Below, piece after piece: positions 32,690 through 42,452 of a stretch of 64,000 bases of DNA. The notes under the pieces were generated by a model. The model was not told the DNA's origin. It ran no database searches and was given only the letters and a program-made list of their open reading frames with translations. The DNA is from Adiantum capillus-veneris (taxonomy: Eukaryota; Streptophyta; Polypodiopsida; Polypodiales; Pteridaceae), in the NCBI GenBank assembly GCA_014529385.2, contig CM043954.1, forward strand, positions 97,858,747 to 97,922,746, read 5' to 3'. The translations under genes were made by a program, and so were the position numbers. Position 1 is the first letter of the stretch, and each line of letters opens with the position of its first letter.

Positions 32690-33463
32690 AAAGAGCATAA
32701 ATAGGTGTAATCCTTCCATCACCAGAATTGCCAGACGAAGTGCTGCCAGCAGAAGCATTAGGAACAAAATTTTTGCCACTCGCAATAGAACCATAAGAAG
32801 TGGCTACATTACTGCTACCACCCTTTCTTTGAGAAGCAATAAAAGCCTATTCAACTGTACGCTTCCTAGTCTTGTTTTTTCTAGAAAGTGACTCTTGCAA
32901 CAGCAATGTGCATAATGCATCAAACTTGACAACTTCTGGATTTCCTTGGGTCATAAGTCTCCAAGTACTAGCAAAAGTCTTGTAAGAATCTGGTAAGGCA
33001 TCAAGAACAGTCTGCACAAGGGAACTGTCTGAAATGACTTCTCCTGTAGAAATAAGTTGCTCATTATATCCTTGACACTAGCGAGGAAAGTGTCCATATC
33101 ATCTTCCTCATGCATAATCTTCGACTCCACCTCTTTACGCAGCAAAGCAATTTTAGCCTCATTGCGACTTGCATAAAGACCAGCCAAAATATCCCAAGCC
33201 TGTTTTGAAGCTTTTGCTGAATGGATGTGAGGAACAATGGTGCGCTTCACAGACAACGCAATCAATGCATGAGCCTGCGCATCCTTAACATAGCCTACAT
33301 CCTCAGAACTAGGACGTATATCAATCTCTTGGACAATATTCCAGACGCCCTTTGACACAAGAACGTGCTGCATCATATAAGCCCACATAGGGTAATTGTC
33401 CCCATCCAACCTCTCCTCAGCAGCAAACATCTTGAACACATCGGTGTTGTTGTTGTCAGCCAT
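32690..33463 (-). pseudogene. gag: K2 copia gag (5' part, truncated)
   Basis: An ATG at 33,463 opens a Ty1/copia Gag: ERLDGDNYPMWAYMMQHVLV, KGVWNIVQ, KASKQAWDILAGLYASRNEA (the copia UBN2-type core), then LRKEVESKIMHEEDDMDTFL. A frame change near 32,990 moves homologous sequence (SYKTFASTWRLMTQ; FDALCTLLLQE) into another frame, followed by a Ser/Gly-rich stretch. No knuckle or pol is found; the copy is cut near 32,690. Confidence 0.8.
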
Positions 33464-33811
33464 GGGAAATGTTGCACCTGATGTGAAAACTGCCCGCAAA
33501 TAGGAGAAACGGAGCGAGAACAACACGTGCTATATAGCACAAACCGTAGAAGACTCTAAGGCACCTGTTATGCAGAAAACGGCACTGACAAAAACTCTGC
33601 ACAAAATGATGAAATTTCCTCTGTAGACTTGCCTGTAGTGGAAACGGAGGCCGAAATGATCCCAAATCAAAAATTTGAGCAGACCAAGCTCTACGAGAGA
33701 TCCTGCAGTATTTGTCAACCTACGAACGCTCGCCAAAGCTCACTAAAATCGAAGAAAGTGAGCAGGCATGTAGTGGAGCAGCTGGCGACTAAGCCCGGGA
33801 GGACGCAACCT

Positions 33812-33823
33812 GCTCTGATACCA
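33812..33823 (-). promoter_or_regulatory. K2 copia primer-binding site (tRNA-iMet)
   Basis: The minus strand reads TGGTATCAGAGC, the standard plant copia PBS, two bases after the LTR end CCAACA. Confidence 0.9.
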
Positions 33824-33825
33824 AT

Positions 33826-34050
33826 TGTTGGAATTAGGGTTACAGAGAGACACACACAGCTTGGAGAAGATGAAGGAAGCTCAAGGCACACAATAGAGAG
33901 TGTATAACTTAGTGTGCAATGGAAAGATAGATAGCCCTAGAGTGATGGGCGTATATATAATGCTCGGGGGGAAAAACCTCCTAAAGAGGGAAAAAATGCC
34001 CCGGCGGTCCTAGTGTGTTCACACACATCACTACCACATGTATATGGTAA
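33826..34050 (-). repeat. K2 copia 5' LTR (about 225 bp)
   Basis: Minus-strand sequence from TTACCATATACATGTGG to TTCCAACA, closely similar along its length to the K3 LTR at 58,730-58,956. A TATATATA-type box lies at about 33,953-33,960. The first TG is not preserved, so the outer end is approximate. Confidence 0.8.
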
Positions 34051-36009
34051 TATACATAAGTGATAGGTGAGGTGACGATACCATTTTCAAGCCAAAATAC
34101 TGCAAAAGTAAATAATCGCAATTATTTACAGCAATCAATATTTTTTTGCAAAACTTGAAAATTTTGACCTAAACATATTCTATACACCTAAAACATGTCC
34201 TAAGTTGAATTTGATAAAGTTTCGTGTTGCCGGCATCACTTTGTGCTTTGTCGACTCTGAAATCACCAATTTTTGTGACTACATGGCCTATAGAGTTGGT
34301 TAGTCACTTTTGAGGCTGTGAACTTGTCCGCTACATAGTCTTGAAGCAACTCATCCAATTTTGGCCCATTTGGAGTCAAATTGACCTCGTATGTCAAATT
34401 TGACGCTTTGTAGCCTTCGAGCTATTTTTTGCTTTTTGAGGGCTTGGCTTGATTGATTTTATGAAACCAACCATATATATTGTATATATACCCCGTATAT
34501 AAGCTATCTGTGGAGTCAGAATCCAATTCTGGCATCTGTCAAAAACCTAACTTTTCTACTTGGGACCTCCTGCGACCGTTGTTGAATGGTCAACTCTTGA
34601 TATAGAAGTGTTCTATCATCTAGGGGCATGCTACAATTCAAGTCTTGTCTGATTTGGTTGAACTGACAGGCCGCTATGGTCAATTTTTGGTCGTAGGTCT
34701 TCCTACACTGCTCGGATTCTAGGGTGTTTTCCTAGGGTTTAGACTAGCTACCAGCCGTACAGAATGGATCATTGATAACTATAGAGCTTACTCCTCATGT
34801 CTCGTGTGAGACGGCGCTGTAAACAGGCGACTGTGGACGATTTTAGCCTACCATGGATATCTATACTCAGACTTCCTGAACCATGATTTTTCTCTTTTTT
34901 TCATCTCTCCATTCTCTTGCTTGGCTTAAGTGAATCTGCTTCTAAGCTATGGTTTTTTCATGTTCAAAAGCTAGGCATTTTAAAGTTTCAACACTTTGCT
35001 TTGTGAAAATTAACTCATCAAAAAATTAGGTTTTATGTGTGTTAATCATAGGTAATTGGCCTTGACCTTAGGTTAATATAGGTTCATTTCTCATTAGTCC
35101 TAGACTCTTAGTGATAGTCTTAATACTCCATTTATTTTTAACATGACCTAGGGATATGATTAGCTTTTTAGTCTTTTAGTCCAATTTCCATTAGCATCTC
35201 ATGTTGGAAGAATAAAAATGTGCTAAAAAATGAATAATGAAACAAAGAAGTGTCCAAAAAAGTAGCAAAAATGCTACTAAGACACATGAAAATAAAAATT
35301 CTATGTTATGTTGTGTATATGTGAGGCCTAGCTCCTTATTGGCACTTGGCAGGCGAGGGGAATCACCTTGGCTCGCTTGGTCAAGGCCCTAAACTGATGC
35401 CCTGGGATGATAGGGGTTAGCCGTTGCCTTGGTAAGCTAGTAGGCTTTTGGAACACCTTCTTGAGTGTTCAAGGAGCCGAGAGTCCCGCCTAGACTTGCC
35501 TTGGGGTGGTAGCCTTGTGATTGTGCTTTACTTTTTTCAATGAATGACAAAATCAAAACTTCCATGAGCTTCAAAAATCTTTGACAATGTACTAATAGAT
35601 TAGGATCTTTTTTATAGCCCATACGCATGATAGACTTGAATGATTTATTAAGATTGTTCACATAGTTTTTAGGCTAGTAGGTTTATGAACTTGCATTAGC
35701 ATAGGGGCATAATTGATTGCTTGTGTTTCATGTATAAAACTGAAATTTCAAGTGGTTTAATCTTCACAATAGTTTAGCTGTTTTTTTGCTTTAAGTTGTC
35801 TAATTTTTTACTATGATTGACCTATCTTTTGGAAGCAAAAACACTTTGCATGATTGATCATTGTGCTTCATGTTTTATTTATTCTTTGTGGCCTTTGATG
35901 CTCATTACTTGTTCTTATGTTTTGTAGCTTAAACATTTCTTCCATGGACTTGCTTTCTACTATGTCACCGTGTCTTGCTTCACCGGCACACGAGGACGTG
36001 CGCCAAATT
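34051..36009. other. Non-coding; probably 3' interior of an A-like element (L)
   Basis: No protein homology. It holds one copy of the palindrome-bearing repeat found in the element E leader (34,108-34,129). Its right end has a splice-acceptor-like TTTTGTAG (about 35,921-35,928), CGAGGAC and then the PPT, the same order as in element A. Confidence 0.4.
34108..34129 (+). repeat. 22-bp palindromic motif, copy 1
   Basis: GTAAATAATC, a 2-base spacer GC, then AATTATTTAC. This is an imperfect inverted repeat like those at 38,612, 38,869 and 39,391. Confidence 0.75.
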
Positions 36010-36020
36010 AGGAAGGGGGG
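36010..36020 (+). promoter_or_regulatory. Polypurine tract of element L
   Basis: AGGAAGGGGGG, identical to the element A PPT, two bases before TGTTAGCAACGG. Confidence 0.7.
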
Positions 36021-36022
36021 AA

Positions 36023-36956
36023 TGTTAGCAACGGCTAACACAGTCTACACCAAATATGCATCAAGCGGGAGATATCTATGGTTGTGCATAATATTTCCAC
36101 TCACTTTGTATAAGTCTTGGGCTCACTTGGAGTTCCAAAGTTGTATATGGTGATTTGAGGGCTTAATCTTAAACCCATAGTAGAAGGGAAAGTGGGGAAA
36201 GCCCTTAAAAGGAAGCCTTTGTGCAAGGAGGCTTCATTCTTGAGTATCGGGATCCACTTTTGAGAGTTCCCTCTCTCTAGAGTGTTCACTCTTTGGCCTA
36301 GCCTTAAGCTTAATGTCTATGCTTGAGAGGCTAATGCTAGCCATTGTAATTAGTGTAAGCCCTTCTTGATTGATCTAATTCTTTTTTTCTCATTAGTCTC
36401 TTCTTCTCTACATTTCATCTTGTCGTGAAGTAGTATTACACTTTCATTATTCTAGATTTGAGATATGTATGTACTTTTTGCTAGTAACCACTCTTGTCTC
36501 TCTACGAGCAATTGATTTGTGATATTTAGCATCATAAATTAGGGTGATTAAGTTGGGTATTAATCTTCTAATTTGTGTGTGTGCCCTATTCTTTGCTTGT
36601 GTGTGTAGATAGGTTTTATGGAGCTCTAGCACCATTCACCTCATGTGTGTAATCTATTGATGAAGTGCCTTGATTGACGTGTGCTTATCATTAGTGTGTT
36701 TGGAGTTCCTAGTCTATGGCAAGTCAGACTTTGGTGGGCTTGATGTGTGTAGGAGATTAATTTTTAGTGATTAGAATAGGTTTACAGTTAGTCTTGCCAT
36801 GGCTAATCTCTACTTGCAATGGAGAGGTGATCTCTTGAATGCTCTATTCCATTCATCTTAAGCTCGTGCTTCCATGCCCTAGCTAGTTTGCTCAATCCAC
36901 GGATTTGATAATTTTTTGTGGGTTGCGATTAGGTCGTGCTACAACACCTCCCTACA
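36023..36956 (+). repeat. LTR of element L (right end approximate)
   Basis: Starts TGTTAGCAACGGCTAACAC after the PPT. A TATA-like TTAAAAGG lies near 36,205. It is closed tentatively at GCTACAACA near 36,956, which mirrors the start. Alternatively it extends to 37,916 as one 1.9-kb LTR joining the PBS of element E. No partner copy in the window decides this. Confidence 0.5.
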
Positions 36957-37916
36957 CACAATCTCTTGGCACATTTAAACAAAGATGAATATATGTAAGC
37001 TACTCCAAAATATTTTTTGGAGAGAGAGAGAGAGAGAGAGATTGAATGATCGTCCACAGAGGTCATATATGACCCATGGGACCAAAAACAACATTACAAC
37101 AATTCCTTCTCAGCCTAGGCTGATACATACAATTAAGGACTGAGGGTCCATCAAGAGGGTAGAGTAGAAAAAAAGAGAGAACAAAAACCTAAGGGTCAGT
37201 TGAGGGGAGAGCCGGTTTGGGATTTTGAAATTCTTGGATGATCGCTTTTCCACCTGGTAGACTGCCCATTTGCCTTCCTTACGTGCTTCGTGCATCTTCT
37301 TGAGCTCGCTCGCTTTACTCTTGAGTTGATTCATGGTCAGTTCTTCTACAATCCAAAGCTTTTTAACCTTGAGAAGTTGAGATTGACATAATAGCTTCAT
37401 ACTATCTCGTAGCTTTTGGCGTCGCCAACCAGCAGCCTAATTTAATCATAAGTAGGAATTTAAACTTCAAAATAAAAAACTAAGCATATGCAGGGTATTG
37501 GGGCATCATTGCTAAGCATTTAGGTGCATTCTGGGTCGAAAACGACTAGGTCAAAAATCCAATGTTGTTAATAATCACGATTTTTACACTTGACCTAAAG
37601 TGGGATTTGAGACCATAAGCATTTGTGCTTAGGTCTTATTAACATGTCCTAGAAGTTTTGTTACATTTGGATGTCATTTGATGTTGTAACATATGTGATT
37701 TTTTTGTCGCCGATGAGCGATTGGCTTTCGGTGAATTCAGTCATTTGAGTGCGGCTTGAGTAAGATGCGAGTTGTTTATTGTCTTCCAAAAGATTGACAA
37801 CTCGTGTAGCCTCTATGCACTAGTTGAGTCATCTTCGTCTCATGGATTGACAATTTAATCGTGGTTCTCGCTATGTCTGCAATAAGATAGAAGTGAGGTT
37901 AAACACCCGTCCCACA
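36957..37916 (+). other. Interval before the element E PBS, probably containing its 5' LTR end
   Basis: No gene. It contains a short GA tract (37,019-37,041) and a decayed palindromic motif at 37,567-37,587. The sequence ends CCCGTCCCACA immediately before the PBS, as an LTR should. The LTR start is not identified. Confidence 0.4.
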
Positions 37917-37918
37917 TT

Positions 37919-37936
37919 TGGCACCATTGCCGGGGA
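37919..37936 (+). promoter_or_regulatory. Element E primer-binding site (tRNA-Asp type)
   Basis: TGGCACCATTGCCGGGGA. This differs at two positions from the TGGCGCCGTTGCCGGGGA site complementary to plant tRNA-Asp that is typical of Tat/Athila elements. Confidence 0.8.
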
Positions 37937-38479
37937 TCGAAGAGACCTAAACTAGGGAAAAACACGAACGTCTTGTGAAGTTATCCTTTAGCTTCCTCTA
38001 GGATCTCCTAGAGTAAAAACTTTGCTTTTAAAACCGCATAGCTTAAGATTGTCATCTTTTGCTGTGTAGAGGTAGCTTGGAAATATTCATACTTACTGGG
38101 TGCCTTTAGGATTGTAGGATTGTAGAATTAGATTAGGATTTTGATAATGACTGGCAGACGAGACAAGTGTTAAGATCAATGCTCAAAAAACCATAAAAAA
38201 CAAGAAAACGAGTGTTTGTGGATACTTTCCACAACCCCATTCCAGTAGAACCTAGGAGTAGGGTAAGTAGAATTCGAGGTGGATTTTAGAACATTGCTCT
38301 CTCTAAAAGAATCTATTGTGAGTTGTTATTTGAAGTTGTAGAACTTCAGGTCTACGGCCAGAAATAGCACGAAAAGACTGCCAACCACTCAATCCGACTG
38401 GAGAGTATGCTTAAAACTTGTATGAACCAGGGGGTAAGCTCAAGGACACATTGAGATAAAAATTTCAAGAGTTTGCAAA
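37937..38479 (+). other. Element E leader, first part
   Basis: Untranslated sequence after the PBS with no long frame. The region GACGAGACAAGTGT onward (about 38,157) has no recognisable signal. Confidence 0.4.
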
Positions 38480-38611
38480 AACTCAGATTATTTTACTTTT
38501 TCTTGACATTTTAGGCCAAATTAAGTTTTGACTTTATTCATAGGCTTAAAATAGCTCATGAAAAGACTATTCATTGAAAAAGTACAAAAAAGTGTTCGTT
38601 TTGGGTCTAAA

Positions 38612-38633
38612 GAAAATAATCATCATTATTTAC
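38612..38633 (+). repeat. Palindromic motif, copy 2
   Basis: GAAAATAATC, spacer AT, CATTATTTAC. Confidence 0.7.
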
Positions 38634-38868
38634 TTTCAGCTCAAAACTGACTAAGGTTGTTATCAGTGAATAACTTTTGTAAAGGCATATAGGATTTGGA
38701 TCACCAAACTGACAACAAATTGGGTAAAAACTAAAGTCTATACTCACTTTCAGGAACTTGGGAAAAATTTCGTTCAAACTCAATGAAACTTGATTCACAG
38801 GCTTATATTGATGTGATAGACATGTGTACATGCTCAGTTGACCAAAAAGCTGCAAAAATTTATCAGAA

Positions 38869-38889
38869 GTAAATAATCACATTATTTAT
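38869..38889 (+). repeat. Palindromic motif, copy 3
   Basis: GTAAATAATC, spacer AC, ATTATTTAT; one base shorter than the other copies. Confidence 0.7.
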
Positions 38890-39390
38890 ATCTACCTCAA
38901 TTTTCAACTTTTTTGACCAAGTCAACATACAACTTACTAAATTTAGCATGTTATAATAAGCCCACAAATCAAATTTGGTAAGATTTGGATCATTAGATTG
39001 AAATTGTGGCCAAATTTGCAAAGTCAGTTTTGCAGATACAAAATTGATGACCATTTGAACAACAATTATCCAAACTTGATGAAACTTGGCTAGGGAGCTT
39101 AAGTTGAGGTGCTTAGCAGATCTGTGTCAAGATTGGGACAAAAACTTACAAAAACATAGTAGGAGTATACCACAAGGTCAAGCACATCAAGTAGACTACA
39201 TAAATCAATTTTTGTGAAATTTGGATCACAAAAGTGAGATCTAAGCCAGATTCTTGAAAACCGAGTCTGCGACACTAAAGAGTTGCTAAACTTGAACAAC
39301 TTTAGTTAAAAATTAGTGAACATTGTCAAGGGACCTTAACGGGGTGTATACTTGGTAAACCAAGCCAAAAAGTGCAAAAAACTGACAAAA

Positions 39391-39412
39391 GTAAATAATC
39401 ACGATTATTTAC
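39391..39412 (+). repeat. Palindromic motif, copy 4 (perfect arms)
   Basis: GTAAATAATC, spacer AC, GATTATTTAC. The 10-bp arms are exact reverse complements. Confidence 0.85.
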
Positions 39413-39775
39413 TACTGCTACACAGAGACACCATTTTTTCCTTTTGAACTTGTACAGTGTTAAACCAACATAATACAAGGTCACCGAGAGATTTTGGGTT
39501 CAATCGGATCCAACTTGGTACATGTTCACTCAATTTTTAGGTTGCAGATTAGTCCTTTAACTTTTTGCAAAAGTAGAATTTGAAAGCCTCAACTGCTAAT
39601 TCAATTAGCTCGAATTGAAGGGATACACATATTTAGCAAGAACTATACAGCCTTTGTGAAAGAATAGCTAACTTGATCAAAATTGATACAGGAATCGGGT
39701 TGTAGACAAGGAATCGACAGCTTGACGAAAGTCGCAATCAAGTTAAGTGGAATAAATTGACAACAAGTCAATCCG

Positions 39776-40475
39776 ATGGTAAGTACTCTATCTACGGCTT
39801 CACAAGTCTTTATAAACCTTAGATTTGGTCGTGTACTAGGAAGCCAAGGCATATTCGGAAAAACCTCCAGTAGAGTATTCACCGAAGAAAGCGTGAATCA
39901 AGGCAATCCCTTGCACACTATCCTTGAAGAACTCTCAGACACTTTTTTGGATTCAACATCTAAAATGTCGTCTTACTCGACTCACTCAAAAGCGGGAATG
40001 ACAGTGTGCTATAAGCATATACTCTCTTTTTATAAGACTAATCACCATGGAGCTCAGGTTTACCTAGATCCTAACGACGAGTATAATATTCGCATTGATG
40101 ACCATGGTATTGTGTTTGAAGAGGAAATCAGGGTAAACAAACAAGGAAAAATGTACATGGATAGAAACAGAACTCAGTATTTACAAGTGGAAAACCCTGA
40201 CGTGATAGAAAAATGGGGGTTATAAGTAAATACCATAATTCCAGATACGGTAGCAAAAGAAGGTCCACCTACTTTAAAATTTGAGGGATACAATCATGTT
40301 GATTTGAAGCCTTTGAAATGGCTTAGTACGGATAATCCGAGGATCGGATTCAATTTTTGGGAAGATAGAAATGTCAAAGATCTTCTATGGACTTCGCATG
40401 CCAAATCAGGACAACTAACACCCATGAAGATCATCTATATCTTCAAGATAAAAAATAAGGGTTCAGCAGATCTAC
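39776..40475 (+). pseudogene. Element E first ORF (unknown), interrupted by element F
   Basis: The frame starts at an ATG at 39,776, has one TAA at 40,223-40,225 (a CAA-to-TAA change would explain it) and stays open to the insertion point. Features: YKHILSFYKTNHHGAQVYLD, EEEIRVNKQGKMYMDRNRTQ, LKPLKWLSTDNPRIGFNFWE. No domain is recognised. It precedes gag where plant gypsy elements sometimes have an extra N-terminal Gag region. Across the nested insertion the frame reads on for about 14 codons before stops near 50,390. Confidence 0.5.
40472..40475 (+). repeat. Target-site duplication CTAC, left of element F
   Basis: CTAC abuts the LTR start TGATAGCC at 40,476 and recurs at 50,352-50,355. Confidence 0.75.
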
Positions 40476-41838
40476 TGATAGCCGTTTTTCGGCTCTCTGT
40501 AATTGCCATAGTGAGTTAACCCACCCTACCAAAATCATCCAAACACTATGGCTATCCCTACCATTTCACTGTATATAGGTGTGTGTGAGTTAGGGGACTT
40601 TTCCCATATCTTCTTAAAAACCCTTAATTAGAAAATCACTGGGCTAGTTGAGCCAAAAAAATATAAAAAATATAAGTATATTATGGCCCATTTGTGTGTA
40701 AATATTTTATTGTTTATAGGGCCTAAATAAAATGATTTTTATAATTATTTTGATATTTATTTAAATATTTATACTTAGGTGTGTGTTATTTATGCTATGT
40801 ACATTGACTCATCATTACCATATTTTTTCTTACCATTTTGCATACTCTTTATTCCATATAAAAATAATTTCATGCAAGCTTCTCTTATGTTTGGTGTAAC
40901 TCCATCCCAACAAAAATCCAAAAAAAACTAGTTTTATTTATGTGTATATTTTTTCACTATTGTCATTTTTTCCTTCCTACATCTATTCTCTATTTTTCTC
41001 ATAAATTAGACCACAAAAAATATTCATCTTTTTATGGTAGACTTATAATGAGAGAGATTTATTTTGACCCCTTTATATTTTTTTCACTTATATTATTTAT
41101 ATTTGACATGTACATAGGTGCTCTATTCCATCACTACACATAGGTGCATGGAGAAGCTTGAAGTTAGTTATGCCATCTATAGGAGTGGAGTGATACTATA
41201 CTCTGCAATTACACTTGTAGCCTACTCTTGTCCATAAATAAGATTCATAGTTTTGGGTGAAATTGTATGCTACAACTACGACTCTTCTCTTCAAATTGAC
41301 TTGATAAGTTGGCTCATCAGGTGGTTGAAGGTATATTGTCCTTGAAGTTTGTTGTGCCATTTCATGCTTGGTGGTTTGAGGGCTTGTTGAATTGTTTGCC
41401 AAAACTTTCAATTGTAAGAGGGTGCTCGGTGAGAGGGCTCCCATGACCCTAAGACAATTTGTGTATTGGCAACAAGGTCAAGTTTTGTGTTGTCTCTCTA
41501 TTTCTCATCAAGCTTTGTGTGCATCTAGTCTTTAAGGCTAAGAATGAGTTGCTCAAGTTGATTTGTGCGCTTTACCTCTCTCTAGCGTGGTGAATGTTTG
41601 TGTTTGATGTGTCTGGCTATCTTGCATTCCCCTCTCTTTGTGCATTTGAGTACAAGGAGATATCACGTGCGTCCTAGTTCGCATCTACAACTAGGTGGTG
41701 CCCCTTTTCTTGTTTGGTTTCTGACTGTGGGTTGTTGTTGTCTCTGTTTGTGCTTGCCCTAGCCCCAATTGAGCAGCACGGGAGCCTCGAAGGGTGTTTA
41801 GAGGCCGCTCTTCTTGTTGCCCGCCCCGGACCGCCTCA
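40476..41838 (+). repeat. Element F 5' LTR, internally deleted (1,363 bp)
   Basis: TGATAGCCGTTTTTCGGC … GGACCGCCTCA. It matches the 3' LTR up to GACATGTACATA (about 41,117) and again from GTGCTCTATTCC onward. The 1,227 bp in between, present in the 3' LTR at about 48,402-49,629, are absent, including the TATA box. U3 promoter function is therefore probably lost. Confidence 0.92.
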
Positions 41839-41841
41839 AAT

Positions 41842-41859
41842 TGGTGCCCCCACTGAGGA
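41842..41859 (+). promoter_or_regulatory. Element F primer-binding site
   Basis: TGGTGCCCCCACTGAGGA, three bases after the LTR end. It is identical to the site of element G (62,911) and near-identical to that of D. I could not match it from memory to a named plant tRNA 3' end. Confidence 0.75.
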
Positions 41860-42452
41860 CGGCTTGTGTATGTTTTTTGAAGGCTCAACCTTTAGCATAA
41901 TCAAGTAGCTTGCATGAATCACGAGAATTTGTATGATCCTTTCATTCCGATTGCAAGGCAAAAGGTACACATAATTGTTAGTACTAAGTTGCAATTTCAA
42001 CGTGTAATTCGTAGAATTTTAGGTCCCCTTAGGTTGGCATAGATAAACGCATCAGTAAATCCCTTTATTTTGCCTCTCATTAGGTACGACCTTAGTTTGG
42101 ACGTCTATATTTTTGTTTTGTTTTAAGCATTAGGTCATGCATAGACAATGGATAAGGGCCCAAGAATAGAGGTTTTCCCCTTTCATTTCACTCCACACAT
42201 TAGAATAAACATTGCAATTAGTAGAAAAATCCATTTTCAACAACGTATCGTGTTCATGTTTGGTGCCCAAAGAGTAGGAGAAATTCTCGTATCACCAAAC
42301 CCTGTCATCCTGCCTCTTATTGATTATCATAGGTCATTTGATGTGAATATTTTTATTTTGTTGTAGAATAGATTGCAATTTAGAAAACATTATTGTGTAA
42401 ATTTTTTTAAGAAAGAAAAACAAAAACGTGTTGTCACTTTGAAACCGATTCA
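41860..42452 (+). other. Element F leader
   Basis: Untranslated RNA leader between PBS and gag, T-rich, with no gene. Two related phrases (GCATTAGGTC and similar) suggest an old short duplication but no clear repeat. Confidence 0.5.

Larger units (their letters stand above)
38480..39560 (+). repeat. Element E leader tandem repeat, about 257-bp period, each unit with a palindrome
   Basis: At least four diverged units share a palindromic core and phrases such as GATTTGGATCA and AACT(C/T)(A/G)ATGAAACTTG. Palindromes are at 38,612-38,633, 38,869-38,889 and 39,391-39,412, spaced 257 and 522 (two periods) bp; the unit between has lost it. Unit boundaries are approximate. Confidence 0.65.

Noticed and set aside
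37110-37400. 96-codon minus-strand ORF
   Set aside because: No domain, lies in probable LTR sequence, and composition matches the non-coding surroundings.
36023-37916. A single 1.9-kb LTR linking the 36,020 PPT and the 37,919 PBS
   Set aside because: Possible, but the CAACA end near 36,956 and the different PPT of element E argue for two separate pieces. No second copy is in the window to decide, so it was left open in the features.
38480-39560. CRISPR-like array from the regularly spaced palindromes
   Set aside because: A period of about 257 bp with diverged units, no short identical repeats or spacers, in a plant retroelement leader. It is a degenerate tandem repeat.
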